From NCBI RefSeq assembly GCF_014201655.1, contig NZ_JACHEX010000001.1, positions 549,751-613,750 on the forward strand: a stretch of 64,000 bases of DNA, in the 5' to 3' direction. The translations under genes were made by a program, and so were the position numbers. Numbering within the stretch: the first letter of the stretch is position 1; the number at the start of each line of letters is the position of its first letter. Source of the DNA: Thermosipho japonicus. GTDB taxonomy: Bacteria; Thermotogota; Thermotogae; Thermotogales; Fervidobacteriaceae. This document shows positions 24,818-33,421 of this stretch, in pieces. The notes beneath the pieces are model-generated. The model saw only the letters and a program-made list of their open reading frames with translations. It was not told where the DNA came from and did no database searches.

Positions 24818-25930
24818 ATGCAAGTAAACTACATCACAAAAATCGAAAAAGTTCCACAACTTTCCGAGGAAGAAAAAAACAAGTTAAAAAAAGTGACGGA
24901 AAAGTATAAGTTTAGAGCTAATGATTATTATTTAAACTTGATTAATTGGGATGATCCAAATGATCCAATAAGAAATTTAATAATCCCACAAATCGGTGAG
25001 TTAGAAGAATGGGGAAGACTCGATGCCTCAAATGAAAAATCCTATACAATTTCCAAAGGTTTACAACACAAATACAGAGATACCGCCCTTTTATTAGTCA
25101 ACGATGTTTGCGGTGGATTTTGTAGATTTTGTTTTAGAAAGCGCCTCTTTATCAATGTAGGAGAAGAAGTAGTTAGGGACGTTTCTGAAGATCTAAAATA
25201 TATAAAAAAGCATAAAGAAATAACAAACGTGTTATTAACCGGTGGCGATCCACTATTACTTGCTACAAAAAAACTTGAAAAAATAATAAGTCAGATCAGA
25301 GAAATTGATCATGTTCAGATAATAAGGATTGGAAGTAAAATGATCGCATTTAATCCATATAGAATCACCGAAGATCCTGAATTAATAGAATTGATCAAAA
25401 AATATTCAACTGATGAAAAGAAAATATACATTATGACACAATTTAACCATCCAAGAGAAATAACTAAAGAAGCTATTAAAGCGGTAAATATGCTTCAAAA
25501 AGCGGGGGCAATTCTTGCAAATCAAACACCTTTGATAAAAGGAGTTAACGCAGATTGGAAAACGCTTATGGAACTATTTAAAAAGCTTTCATTTATAGGT
25601 GTTCCTCCATACTACGTATTTCAAGGAAGGCCTGTTGCCGGAAATAAACCTTTTGCAGTTCCGGTAGAAGAAGGCTATCAAATATTCTTAAAAGCAATCA
25701 TGAATGTATCAGGACTTGCAAAAAGAGCAAGATTTGCAATGTCACACGAGACAGGAAAAATAGAAGTTTCTGCTCTTACAAAGGAGCATATTATATTTAG
25801 ATATCAACGCGCACATGATCCAAAAAATGCTGGAAAAATAATGGTATACAAAAGAAATCCAAACGCATACTGGCTCGATGATTATACCGAACTTGTTGAA
25901 GAATATTTTGTAGAAAATCCAATCCTTTAA
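24818..25930 (+). CDS. KamA-family radical SAM aminomutase
   Basis: A 370-residue radical SAM enzyme related to lysine 2,3-aminomutase. Seen: the cluster motif CGGFCRFCFRKR (C-x3-C-x2-C, with the trailing FRKR typical of KamA), the strand motif LLTGGDPLLL, IRIGSKMIAFNPYRI, and a C-terminal SHETGKIEVSAL segment in which the lysine is the likely PLP anchor. It is shorter than clostridial KamA (about 416 residues). No lysine-fermentation genes are nearby, so the substrate (lysine, glutamate or another) is open. The ribosome site AAAGGAGGAA can form a small hairpin with the CCTC next to the ATG. It stands alone with its own terminator. Confidence 0.85.
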   Translation: MQVNYITKIEKVPQLSEEEKNKLKKVTEKYKFRANDYYLNLINWDDPNDPIRNLIIPQIGELEEWGRLDASNEKSYTISKGLQHKYRDTALLLVNDVCGGFCRFCFRKRLFINVGEEVVRDVSEDLKYIKKHKEITNVLLTGGDPLLLATKKLEKIISQIREIDHVQIIRIGSKMIAFNPYRITEDPELIELIKKYSTDEKKIYIMTQFNHPREITKEAIKAVNMLQKAGAILANQTPLIKGVNADWKTLMELFKKLSFIGVPPYYVFQGRPVAGNKPFAVPVEEGYQIFLKAIMNVSGLAKRARFAMSHETGKIEVSALTKEHIIFRYQRAHDPKNAGKIMVYKRNPNAYWLDDYTELVEEYFVENPIL

Positions 25931-25964
25931 AAATAAGCCATGGACCTCCATGGCTTATTTTCTT
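25931..25964 (+). terminator. Intrinsic terminator after the KamA-like gene
   Basis: A perfect 14-bp stem (25931-25944 and 25947-25960), core GCCATGGA / TCCATGGC, loop CC, ending in TTTTCTTT. Confidence 0.9.
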
Positions 25965-26014
25965 TCCTTAAATTTTTCCTTCCTCTTTAATTTTAATTTT
26001 CTTACCATTTAAGA

Positions 26015-26020
26015 TATAAT
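26015..26020 (+). promoter_or_regulatory. Possible -10 box for the sugar kinase gene
   Basis: TATAAT about 25 bases before the ribosome site; the -35 region (TTTAAT) is weak. Confidence 0.4.
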
Positions 26021-26058
26021 TTTAATTAGCCAAACTATTATTTAGGGAGTGAAGATAA

Positions 26059-27597
26059 TTGGAGTTTGCACTTAGCATAGATTGTGGAACACAAAGCCTT
26101 AGAGCTCTCCTTTTCGATGGGCTTGGAAACCTACACGATATGGAAAGGATTTCATACACCCCATATTATTCACCAAATCCAGAATGGGCAGAACAAGATG
26201 CCAATATCTATTGGCAGTCTTTATGCAAAGCTGTTAATACTTTAAAAGACAGAAACAAAGAAAAATTCAAAAAAATTATTGGTGTCAGTATAACTACACA
26301 AAGGGATACAGCAGTCTTGGTTGACAAAAATGGTGTTCCATTAAGACCGGCTATAATCTGGCTTGATCAAAGAAAAGCTTCGTACAAAAATCCACTTAAT
26401 TTTTTCGAAAATATTGCTTTTTCAATAATTAAAATGAAAGAAACCGCAATAAGAATATATAGAAAATCAAGACCAAATTGGATCAAAGAAAACGAACCCG
26501 AGATCTGGGACAAGACTCACAAATTCCTGCTTTTATCAGGTTATCTATTATTCAAACTCACAGGTAAGTTCATAGATTCAACCGCCTCTCAAATAGGACA
26601 TATCCCATTTGATTATAAACACCAAAGCTGGCCTAAAAATAAACATAGTTGGAGATGGAGAGTCTTTGGAGTTAAAAAAGAAAAGCTCCCGGAGCTTGTT
26701 CCACCTTGCACAATTGTTGGAAAGATTTCAAAAGAAGTTGCAAGCCAAACGGGAATTCCTGAAGGTACACCCATTATAACTTCTGGATCAGACAAAGGAT
26801 GTGAAACTATTGGTTCTGGATGTACCTCTTCAGATTGTGCAAGTTTAAGTTTTGGAACAACTGCTACTATTCAGACAACTTCAAAAAAATATTTTGAAAC
26901 AATCCCTTTCATACCACCATATCCTGCGGTTATTCCAAATGCATATAATCCAGAAATTGAAATATTTAGGGGATACTGGCTTGTAAAATGGTTTATAAAG
27001 GAATTTGGAGAAAAAGAACTTGAATTATCAGAAAAATTAAACGTTGCTCCAGAGATAATATTAAATGGATTTCTTGATAATATACCCGCTGGTTCAGAAG
27101 GATTAATCTTACACCCTATGTGGACACCAGGGCTTGATATGCCAAATGCAAGGGGAGCTATAATCGGATTTTCCGATTATCATACAAAAGGTCATATTTA
27201 CAGAGCAATTATAGAAGGTATAAATTTTGCATTGAAAGATGGCATGGAAAGAATAGAAAAAAGAGGAAAAATAAAAATAAAAAGGCTAACAGTCTCTGGT
27301 GGCGGTTCACAAAGTGAAAAAATATGTCAAATTACAGCAAATATGTTTAACCTTCCAGTTTATAAACCAAAAACACATGAAACCTCTGGACTTGGTGCTG
27401 CATTATGCATCTTTGGTGCATATTCTACAATAGATGAAGCAATTAAAAATATGATTCATTACAGTAAAATTTTTTACCCAGACAAAGAAGAAGCTGAGAT
27501 TTACAATGAATTATACAAAAAAGCATACAAAAAAATTTATTCTTCACTACGTAATATTTATTCCAACATCAAAAAATTAACAGATAACAACGATTAA
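26059..27597 (+). CDS. FGGY-family carbohydrate kinase (xylulokinase/glycerol-kinase-like)
   Basis: A 512-residue sugar kinase of the FGGY family. Seen: the N-terminal phosphate motif LSIDCGTQSLRALLFD, ITTQRDTAVLVDKNG, IIWLDQRK, the second-lobe LSFGTTATIQTT, and the C-terminal nucleotide motif LTVSGGGSQSEKICQITANMFNLPV. An insertion around residues 110-140 and KHSWRWRVFGV differ from standard xylulokinase, so the sugar is not fixed. TTG start with GGGAGTGA upstream. It lies after the N-glycan operon but has its own transcription unit, so any link is only positional. Confidence 0.87.
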   Translation: MEFALSIDCGTQSLRALLFDGLGNLHDMERISYTPYYSPNPEWAEQDANIYWQSLCKAVNTLKDRNKEKFKKIIGVSITTQRDTAVLVDKNGVPLRPAIIWLDQRKASYKNPLNFFENIAFSIIKMKETAIRIYRKSRPNWIKENEPEIWDKTHKFLLLSGYLLFKLTGKFIDSTASQIGHIPFDYKHQSWPKNKHSWRWRVFGVKKEKLPELVPPCTIVGKISKEVASQTGIPEGTPIITSGSDKGCETIGSGCTSSDCASLSFGTTATIQTTSKKYFETIPFIPPYPAVIPNAYNPEIEIFRGYWLVKWFIKEFGEKELELSEKLNVAPEIILNGFLDNIPAGSEGLILHPMWTPGLDMPNARGAIIGFSDYHTKGHIYRAIIEGINFALKDGMERIEKRGKIKIKRLTVSGGGSQSEKICQITANMFNLPVYKPKTHETSGLGAALCIFGAYSTIDEAIKNMIHYSKIFYPDKEEAEIYNELYKKAYKKIYSSLRNIYSNIKKLTDNND

Positions 27598-27624
27598 AAA
27601 ACTAGCGCCCAAGGGGCGCTAGTT
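27596..27624 (-). terminator. Terminator between convergent genes
   Basis: AACTAGCGCCC, loop AAG, GGGCGCTAGTT: a perfect 11-bp stem. A run of A on the left becomes a T run for the minus-strand gene; for the plus strand the T tract is poor. Confidence 0.8.
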
Positions 27625-27628
27625 AAAA

Positions 27629-29218
27629 TTAGTGAGATGAAAGAAATTTAACTATATTAACCGCAAGTTTGGCATCATCTCCATAGCTCCAACCATCGTG
27701 TAATATATCATTTTTATCCCCTGTTCCATCATCAAATGGAGAGCTGTCTCCTATAGCAACAACAAAACCTTTTCCGTAACTACTCAAAACTAAATAAGGC
27801 TTTTTGTTTCTATCGGAAATTAAAATTTTTACATCATCTCTTAAAGCCTGGATAGTACTTCCTGCCCAAGCCCCAATACTATTTATTCCTTCCGTTATTT
27901 CATGTTCATACACGTATTCTAATGGTTCTTCTTCTATACTATCCCCAGTAAATTTAAAACCAAAATTTTCTACAAATTCATTAAATATTCTTGGAGAATC
28001 CCAACCATTTCCATTTCTGTCTGAACCGCCATGGTCAGCTATTAAAAACAGTCCTCCACCATTTTCAACAAACTTTAATATTGCATCTATTTCTTCTGCT
28101 TTAAAAGGTCTGTTAGGTTCAGGAATAATAAATACTTTATAAAGGCTTAAAAGCTCATATGTAAGATTCTCTTTTGTACTTTCAACGTACATACCAAGTT
28201 CATTCTTAAGTGCTTCAGCAAAATCAGAATATGCTCCATATATTACCCAATCTGCATTTCCTGCTTGCTGTCCATGGCCTTCATCAAATAAAACTCTTTT
28301 AGTAAATACATCTTTTTCAGGATCAATAGAAGCAATTACTGATCCCATCTGGTTTTCATTCATATCTTTTACAAATCTTATCATTATTTTAACCGTTGAA
28401 TCTATTTTTTTATCAAGCTCAAGTATAACCACTCTATTATTAAAGTACATCATGTGCCCTTTTATACTTCTTCCTGCAATCCTTATAGTTTTATTATCTA
28501 TAACGCTTTTTTCAGAAACTGGTTCATTAAAAACAACATATACCTTATCATCCTTTAAAAATACTGATTTTACTTCAGGTGGAAAGACATCACCGGCTTC
28601 TATATCTTCCATACTTCTTGGCCAAAGTTCAAAAAACGATTGATATCTTCCAAGGACTCCCTTTACTTTAAGATGCATTCCAACTCTAAAATAAGATGTA
28701 AGTATGCCGGTATTTTCACGAATAAATACCATACCATTTCCACTTCCATCATCAATATATACTTTTCTTGGATCTGATTGCTCTATTTTTACTACATCAC
28801 CCTCTACTTCTACAAACAATCCTTGATATTCTTCATTATTAATATCATTTGTTGATATTTTTTTTGGTTGAGGTAAAGTATTGCTTTTAGATAAGACCTT
28901 TATGTAATACTTTTCTTTGTCAGCATCAATTACAAGTTCTCTATTTAATCTATGTGTCCACATGTATCCACTAATTTCAACTAAATCCCCTCTGTTTATA
29001 CCTTCAAAATGACCTCCACGAAGGTAAACATTAATTCCTCCACTTTCATCCTGAATAAAGATAATGTTTACATCAAAAGGGCCTGGTTCAACGGTAACAA
29101 TTCCTCTGACAATTATATCTTTCCCATCGCTAAGAGCTTTTGCATCTGAAATACTAATAATTGATGAAAATAAAAATAGTGGAACAAGTATCAAAAGCAT
29201 AAAATAAAGTTTTCTCAT
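27629..29218 (-). CDS. Secreted protein: OB-fold repeats, Ig-like domain and amidotransferase-like domain
   Basis: A 529-residue exported protein with a signal peptide (MRKLYFMLLILVPLFLFSS). Seen: two tandem OB-like units (residues about 30-120 and 130-205: DIIVRGIVTVEPG...IFIQDESGGINVYL, and FVEVEGDVVKIEQSD...YIDDGSGNGMVFI), an SbsA-type Ig-like domain (PPEVKSVFLKDDKVYVVFNEPVS), then from about residue 310 a Rossmann-like domain (RVLFDEGHGQQAG, FVENGGGLFLIADHGG, YGKGFVVAIGDSSPFDDGTG) like class I glutamine amidotransferase/DUF4350 domains, without a visible catalytic Cys. Similar OB units occur in secreted nucleases (YhcR), but no nuclease domain is present. Function unknown, likely extracellular or periplasmic binding. 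Confidence 0.65.
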   Translation of the reverse strand: MRKLYFMLLILVPLFLFSSIISISDAKALSDGKDIIVRGIVTVEPGPFDVNIIFIQDESGGINVYLRGGHFEGINRGDLVEISGYMWTHRLNRELVIDADKEKYYIKVLSKSNTLPQPKKISTNDINNEEYQGLFVEVEGDVVKIEQSDPRKVYIDDGSGNGMVFIRENTGILTSYFRVGMHLKVKGVLGRYQSFFELWPRSMEDIEAGDVFPPEVKSVFLKDDKVYVVFNEPVSEKSVIDNKTIRIAGRSIKGHMMYFNNRVVILELDKKIDSTVKIMIRFVKDMNENQMGSVIASIDPEKDVFTKRVLFDEGHGQQAGNADWVIYGAYSDFAEALKNELGMYVESTKENLTYELLSLYKVFIIPEPNRPFKAEEIDAILKFVENGGGLFLIADHGGSDRNGNGWDSPRIFNEFVENFGFKFTGDSIEEEPLEYVYEHEITEGINSIGAWAGSTIQALRDDVKILISDRNKKPYLVLSSYGKGFVVAIGDSSPFDDGTGDKNDILHDGWSYGDDAKLAVNIVKFLSSH

Positions 29219-29251
29219 ACCTTTCCCTCCCGTATTTTAATTTATCATATT

Positions 29252-29271
29252 ATTGTATCATATGTTATAAT
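29252..29271. promoter_or_regulatory. Divergent extended -10 boxes
   Basis: Plus strand: TGTTATAAT (29263-29271) for the cysteine desulfidase operon. Minus strand: TGATACAAT (29260-29252) for the secreted OB-fold protein. They overlap, so the two units may exclude each other. Confidence 0.5.
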
Positions 29272-29293
29272 TTCAATGAAAGGGGGTTTTATT

Positions 29294-30502
29294 TTGATAA
29301 AAGATATATTCTTTGATCAGGTAAAGCCGGCGTATGGTTGCACCGAACCCATAGCTGTAGCATTATCTACAGCTACGGCCAAAAAGTATTTAAATGAAAC
29401 TTTAGAAGAATTAAAAGAAATAAAAATATCTCTTGACAAAAACACCTACAAAAACGGGCTTGTTGTAAATATCCCGGGCACAAATATATACGGTCTTGAA
29501 ATTGCTGCTGCTTTGGGATATTTATGTGGGATCCCAGAAAAAGGGCTTGAAGTTTTAAAAGATGTAAATTCTCAATGCTTGAGTAAAGCCATGAACCTCA
29601 AAAATAAAATTAAAATAGAAATTAATGATATGCCATATCTCTATGTAGAAACAATAGCTGTATCAAAAAACAATCACACCGTTAAGATTTTAATTGAAGG
29701 AAAACATGACAACATTGCAAAAATAACCATTGATTCTAATACAATTCTTGACAAACCATTTAATCCATCAAAAACTACATTAGAAAACATTAAAAAATAC
29801 TCAATAGATGAAATTATCGATTATGTTGAAAATCCGGACAAAGAAGTTTTAGATTATGTAGAAAAAGCAATTGAAATGAACATAGATATTGCAAAATATG
29901 GAATGCAAATAAAAGGAAACTTTTCAAATGCTGCAATAAACGAATATGTAAAATACGTAAGTGCAGGTGTTGACGCAAGAATGAGCGGAGTCTTAAAACC
30001 AGTAATGACTGTTGCTGGAAGCGGAAATCAAGGGCTTTCATGCATACTACCAATAGCAACAAAAAGAGAAGAATACGATAAAGAAAAAATCTTAAAAGCA
30101 ACATTGCTAAGTATATTAGTTACAATATATATAAAAGCATATACTGGTCTTTTAACTCCAATTTGCGGGGCAGGAAGTATTTCTGCTGCAGGAGCTGCAG
30201 CTGGACTCACCTATCTAAAATGTGGCAACAGACAACAGATCAAAAATGCAATTAACGACACAATTGGAACATTGTTTGGATTAACTTGCGACGGGGCAAA
30301 AAGAGGGTGCGCTCTAAAAGCAGTAGCTGGAACACTTACCGCTATTCAAGTAAGTGAGCTTGCAATAAATAATATTGATGTTCCTTGTGGAAATGGTATA
30401 GTTGCAAAAGATGTTGAAGAAACAATAAGACGCGTTGGAAAACTTACCAATTCTGTAAAGCAATTTGATAAGGATGTATTAGACTATATAGGAAAATGTT
30501 AG
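29294..30502 (+). CDS. L-cysteine desulfidase / serine dehydratase alpha-like (CyuA, UPF0597)
   Basis: A 402-residue cytoplasmic enzyme of the CyuA/UPF0597 family, which breaks L-cysteine into sulfide, ammonia and pyruvate with a 4Fe-4S cluster. Seen: VKPAYGCTEPIAVAL at the N-terminus (the GCTEP motif is diagnostic), AGSGNQGLSCILPI in the middle, and the C-terminal cysteines in PICGAGSISAAGAAAG and TCDGAKRGCALKAVAG, which should bind the cluster. The TTG at 29294 is preferred: AAGGGGG lies seven bases upstream and the protein then starts MIKDIFFDQVKPAYGCTEP, as in relatives. It lies 14 bases upstream of ttuA, a sulfide-using tRNA thiolase. Confidence 0.88.
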   Translation: MIKDIFFDQVKPAYGCTEPIAVALSTATAKKYLNETLEELKEIKISLDKNTYKNGLVVNIPGTNIYGLEIAAALGYLCGIPEKGLEVLKDVNSQCLSKAMNLKNKIKIEINDMPYLYVETIAVSKNNHTVKILIEGKHDNIAKITIDSNTILDKPFNPSKTTLENIKKYSIDEIIDYVENPDKEVLDYVEKAIEMNIDIAKYGMQIKGNFSNAAINEYVKYVSAGVDARMSGVLKPVMTVAGSGNQGLSCILPIATKREEYDKEKILKATLLSILVTIYIKAYTGLLTPICGAGSISAAGAAAGLTYLKCGNRQQIKNAINDTIGTLFGLTCDGAKRGCALKAVAGTLTAIQVSELAINNIDVPCGNGIVAKDVEETIRRVGKLTNSVKQFDKDVLDYIGKC

Positions 30503-30516
30503 TGGAGGTGTAGCAT

Positions 30517-31386
30517 TTGAAGTGCCAACATTGTAAAAAACAAGCGATACTAAAATCTCCAAGGCTATGTGAAGATCATTTCGTAGAATACTTTGAAAGA
30601 AAAATTGGTAAATTCTTAGATAAGTATAAAATTAAAAACAAAAAGTTATTGGTAGCCATATCTGGTGGTAAAGATTCAGTTGTTGTAAGCTATGTTCTTT
30701 CAAAACTAAAAGAAAAATTCAACCTTCAAATTGAATATTTCTTTATAAGACTTGGAATACCAGTATTTACAGAAAAATCCGAAGAAATAGCTACAAAGGT
30801 AACAGAAAGCATAAATTATCCTCTAACAATATATGATTTGAAAAAAGAAGAAGGATTTACCATTATGGATATAAAATATAAACCATGTTCATACTGTGGA
30901 ATGATTAGAAGATATATTCTTAACAAATATGCATTTGAAAACGATTTTGATTACGTTGTTCTTGGCCACAACTTAGATGATGAAGTTTTCTTCATTTTCA
31001 ATAATATGTTCAACAAAAATATTACGCAGCTGCAAAGAACAGGCCCACTTACTCAAACTATAAAAGATAAAAAACTTGTTGGCAGAATAAAGCCACTATA
31101 TTTCCTTACAGAACAAGAAATACTACTTTATGCAAAACTTAAAAATCTTCCATATGTGGGTTGTGCATGTCCGAATTCTCTGGAAAGTACTCAGAAAAAA
31201 TTTAAAAAAGATATAGAATTTTCAAGGGATCAAAAATTAAACATCGTTTATTCGATACTTGAAATGAAAAAGTATTTACCAGAAGAAAAAGTAGAACTTA
31301 AATTCTGTGAAAAATGCGGATTTCCAACTACTTCTGACACATGCAAATTCTGTAGAACCAAAGAAAAAATTCTAAGTACGCTTTAA
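30517..31386 (+). CDS. ttuA: tRNA (U54) 2-thiolation enzyme TtuA
   Basis: A 289-residue TtcA/TtuA-family ATP pyrophosphatase that puts sulfur on position 54 of tRNA, a heat-stabilising change. Seen: N-terminal zinc residues CQHC...C, the PP-loop AISGGKDSVV (49-54), cluster cysteines in KPCSYCGMIRR (Cys124, Cys127) and VGCACPNS (Cys216/218), LGHNLDDEV, and a C-terminal zinc ribbon CEKCGF...CKFC. The known Thermotoga and archaeal enzymes hold a 4Fe-4S cluster bound by three cysteines and can use free sulfide. TTG start with GGAGGTG six bases upstream. Cotranscribed with the cysteine desulfidase gene. Confidence 0.9.
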   Translation: MKCQHCKKQAILKSPRLCEDHFVEYFERKIGKFLDKYKIKNKKLLVAISGGKDSVVVSYVLSKLKEKFNLQIEYFFIRLGIPVFTEKSEEIATKVTESINYPLTIYDLKKEEGFTIMDIKYKPCSYCGMIRRYILNKYAFENDFDYVVLGHNLDDEVFFIFNNMFNKNITQLQRTGPLTQTIKDKKLVGRIKPLYFLTEQEILLYAKLKNLPYVGCACPNSLESTQKKFKKDIEFSRDQKLNIVYSILEMKKYLPEEKVELKFCEKCGFPTTSDTCKFCRTKEKILSTL

Positions 31387-31402
31387 AAAGGAGGTCAATA
31401 TC

Positions 31403-31975
31403 TTGCAAAATAAGACTTTCATGTATATCCTTATACTCATTGTAGTTGTATTTTTAATATTTGATCTATTTACAGTATTTAACAGACGTCCAAAATTTGA
31501 TATAACATTCTACAAAACTGTCGTTGAAACGGATTATTCTGACACCGCTACAATTACAACAATTGCCGGTCTTTCATTTAAAGACGAAAAAACAATGTAT
31601 GAATATAAAGAAAATTACACAAATGCATCATCAAAAACTTTCTTAAATTACTTTGAACAAATTTCAAAGGAAATAGGTAAAACAATAACTGTATTAAATT
31701 ATGAAAATTCTGCAAAAGAGCGTGCAGGAATTCTTGAGATAGAAGAAGTTGCTATATTAAAAAATCTTGTAGATGTTTCAAATAATACCTATACTCTAAA
31801 CATGGGAAATATTCAAATAAATCCAAATCCCAATTCTCTTTTTATTGTTTACATACCAAAAGATAGCATTTTAGTTTCTTCAAATCCAACACCAACTAGC
31901 TTTGAAAACAATAAATTAAGTTGGGATGGAAAAAGTCTCAAAAATTTTCCAACGGTGATATATAGGAGGAAATGA
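31403..31975 (+). CDS. Membrane-anchored protein of unknown function (possibly DUF4897)
   Basis: A 190-residue protein with one N-terminal span (FMYILILIVVVFLIFDLFTVF) and an extracytoplasmic domain rich in beta strands, with Asn/Thr-rich turns. It has no cysteine and no recognised catalytic motif. I believe it resembles a Thermotogota-specific family (DUF4897) but cannot confirm that here. TTG start behind AAAGGAGGTC. It lies 16 bases after ttuA and overlaps the next gene region by its last bases, so it belongs to the same transcript. No link to sulfur or tRNA chemistry is visible in it. Confidence 0.65.
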   Translation: MQNKTFMYILILIVVVFLIFDLFTVFNRRPKFDITFYKTVVETDYSDTATITTIAGLSFKDEKTMYEYKENYTNASSKTFLNYFEQISKEIGKTITVLNYENSAKERAGILEIEEVAILKNLVDVSNNTYTLNMGNIQINPNPNSLFIVYIPKDSILVSSNPTPTSFENNKLSWDGKSLKNFPTVIYRRK

Positions 31976-32505
31976 TGGGAATCATAGAATGGTTAGTATT
32001 AATTAGCACAATTTCAACCCTATCTTTTTCATGGGCAGTTTATTTAATAAATTTACATAATAGCAAAAATCTTCCCGAAAAAATCAAGGAAGATGAAGAG
32101 CGTTTAATTCAACTTATGGGAAGAGTAAGAGTCTTTGTTGATTCCAAAATAGAGATTTTAGAAGAAAAAGAAAAAGAATTAAACGATTTAATTTCTCAAA
32201 TAAATGACCTTTATTCAAAATTAGTTCTGGAAGTATCTGAATATCAAAAAAGCATTAAAACTAATTCTAAAACATCATACGAAGAAAAGAAGGAAGTTGA
32301 GGCAAACTCAGAAAATTTTGAAAATATTTTAGAAGAAACAAAAGAAAAAAGAGAAACCAAAAAAACCGAAATGACAAGAGAAGAACAAATTATTGAGTTA
32401 TACAACCAAGGGGTTGAAGAAGCCGAAATTGCAAAGAGATTTGGAATGGGTATAGGAGAAGTAAGACTTATTATAGACCTATTCCATAGAACAAAAAGTA
32501 AGTAA
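31975..32505 (+). CDS. Membrane-anchored coiled-coil protein with C-terminal HTH-like segment
   Basis: A 176-residue protein: one N-terminal span (IIEWLVLISTISTLSFSWAVYLI), a long charged coiled coil (about residues 35-145, EERLIQLMGRVRVFVD...EEKEKELNDLISQIN), and a C-terminal REEQIIELYNQGVEEAEIAKRFGMGIGEVRLII, which reads as a sigma/Trp-repressor-type helix-turn-helix ('DUF6115-like'). The second of two adjacent ATGs (31975) is better spaced from AGGAGG. It could tether DNA or a regulator to the membrane; that is inference. It is the last gene of the cyuA-like/ttuA transcript. The 170 bases after it hold nothing clear. Confidence 0.7.
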   Translation: MGIIEWLVLISTISTLSFSWAVYLINLHNSKNLPEKIKEDEERLIQLMGRVRVFVDSKIEILEEKEKELNDLISQINDLYSKLVLEVSEYQKSIKTNSKTSYEEKKEVEANSENFENILEETKEKRETKKTEMTREEQIIELYNQGVEEAEIAKRFGMGIGEVRLIIDLFHRTKSK

Positions 32506-32683
32506 TTGACTAAATTAAAAAAATGCTCCTACCACAGTTAATAACATTAAAAAATTAAAAATAATCATAAGATTAGTGAGATTTTCTTATTTGAAATATT
32601 TTTTATTCTCAATAAGGTAGCATTATTTGCGAAAAATATCACTTTAAATTAAGCTTTAATTGAGTTAAAAAGAGGTGTTTAAT

Positions 32684-33409
32684 TTGAATTACCTTGATTT
32701 ATTTAAACCCTTTGTATATAAAGACGAATTTATTACTCTTCCTTACAGATTATTCTCACCAAAAATAGAAAATAATAAAAAATATCCTTTAGTTATATTT
32801 CTTCATGGAGCCGGAGAGCGTGGAAATAATAATATAAAACAAATTACAGCAAATAAAGGAGCAACTGTTTGGGCTGATCCTAATATTCAATCAGAAAATC
32901 CATGCTTTATTTTGGCGCCTCAATGTCCTGAAAATAGCTGGTGGGGTAGTTATAAAAAGGATGACTTTGTTTTTGAAGCTAATACTATTTTATATAGTGT
33001 TATGCTATTAATTAATAAAATCTCAAAAGAAAATCCAATAGATGAAAATAGAATTTACATCACTGGTCTTTCAATGGGAGGCTTTGGAACTCTAATCTTA
33101 TTATCAGACTTTCCGGAAAAATTTGCAGCAGGTGTAGTTGTTTGTGGTGGCGGCGATTTAGACAAAGTGCCAAGATATAAAGATGTACCAATCTGGCTTT
33201 TTCATGCAGAAGATGATCCAGTAATTTCCGTAGATTTTTCAAGAAAGCTTTTCGAAAAAAGCAAAAGTATAGGTGGAAATATTAGATACACTGAATATCC
33301 AAAAGGATTACTATCTTCAAAAAAGATTCACCCTCACGCAGCTTGGGAGTTGGCATATAACGATAAAGAAATGATCAAATGGCTCTTTAATCAGATAAAA
33401 AAGAGATAA
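32684..33409 (+). CDS. Alpha/beta-hydrolase esterase (COG4099-like)
   Basis: A 241-residue serine hydrolase. Seen: the oxyanion region LVIFLHGAGERGNNN, the nucleophile elbow ITGLSMGGFGTL, the acid in WLFHAEDDPVISVD, and the catalytic His in HPHAAWELAY near the end. The group contains predicted peptidases and phospholipase/carboxylesterases. No signal peptide, so it is likely cytoplasmic. The TTG at 32684 has GAGGTG six bases before it; the upstream GTG lies inside that site. The gene is intact, although the one directly after it is decayed. Confidence 0.85.
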   Translation: MNYLDLFKPFVYKDEFITLPYRLFSPKIENNKKYPLVIFLHGAGERGNNNIKQITANKGATVWADPNIQSENPCFILAPQCPENSWWGSYKKDDFVFEANTILYSVMLLINKISKENPIDENRIYITGLSMGGFGTLILLSDFPEKFAAGVVVCGGGDLDKVPRYKDVPIWLFHAEDDPVISVDFSRKLFEKSKSIGGNIRYTEYPKGLLSSKKIHPHAAWELAYNDKEMIKWLFNQIKKR

Positions 33410-33421
33410 GGAGGAATTATT

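Noticed and set aside
26059-27597. Sugar kinase as part of the N-glycan operon
   Set aside because: A terminator after GH38, the KamA-like gene and another terminator separate it; no shared operator was seen.
32506-32683. Insertion-sequence remnant or RNA gene in the gap before the esterase
   Set aside because: AATGC..TACC and GGTAGCATT can pair only imperfectly over a long distance; no transposase, target duplication or tRNA-like fold was found.
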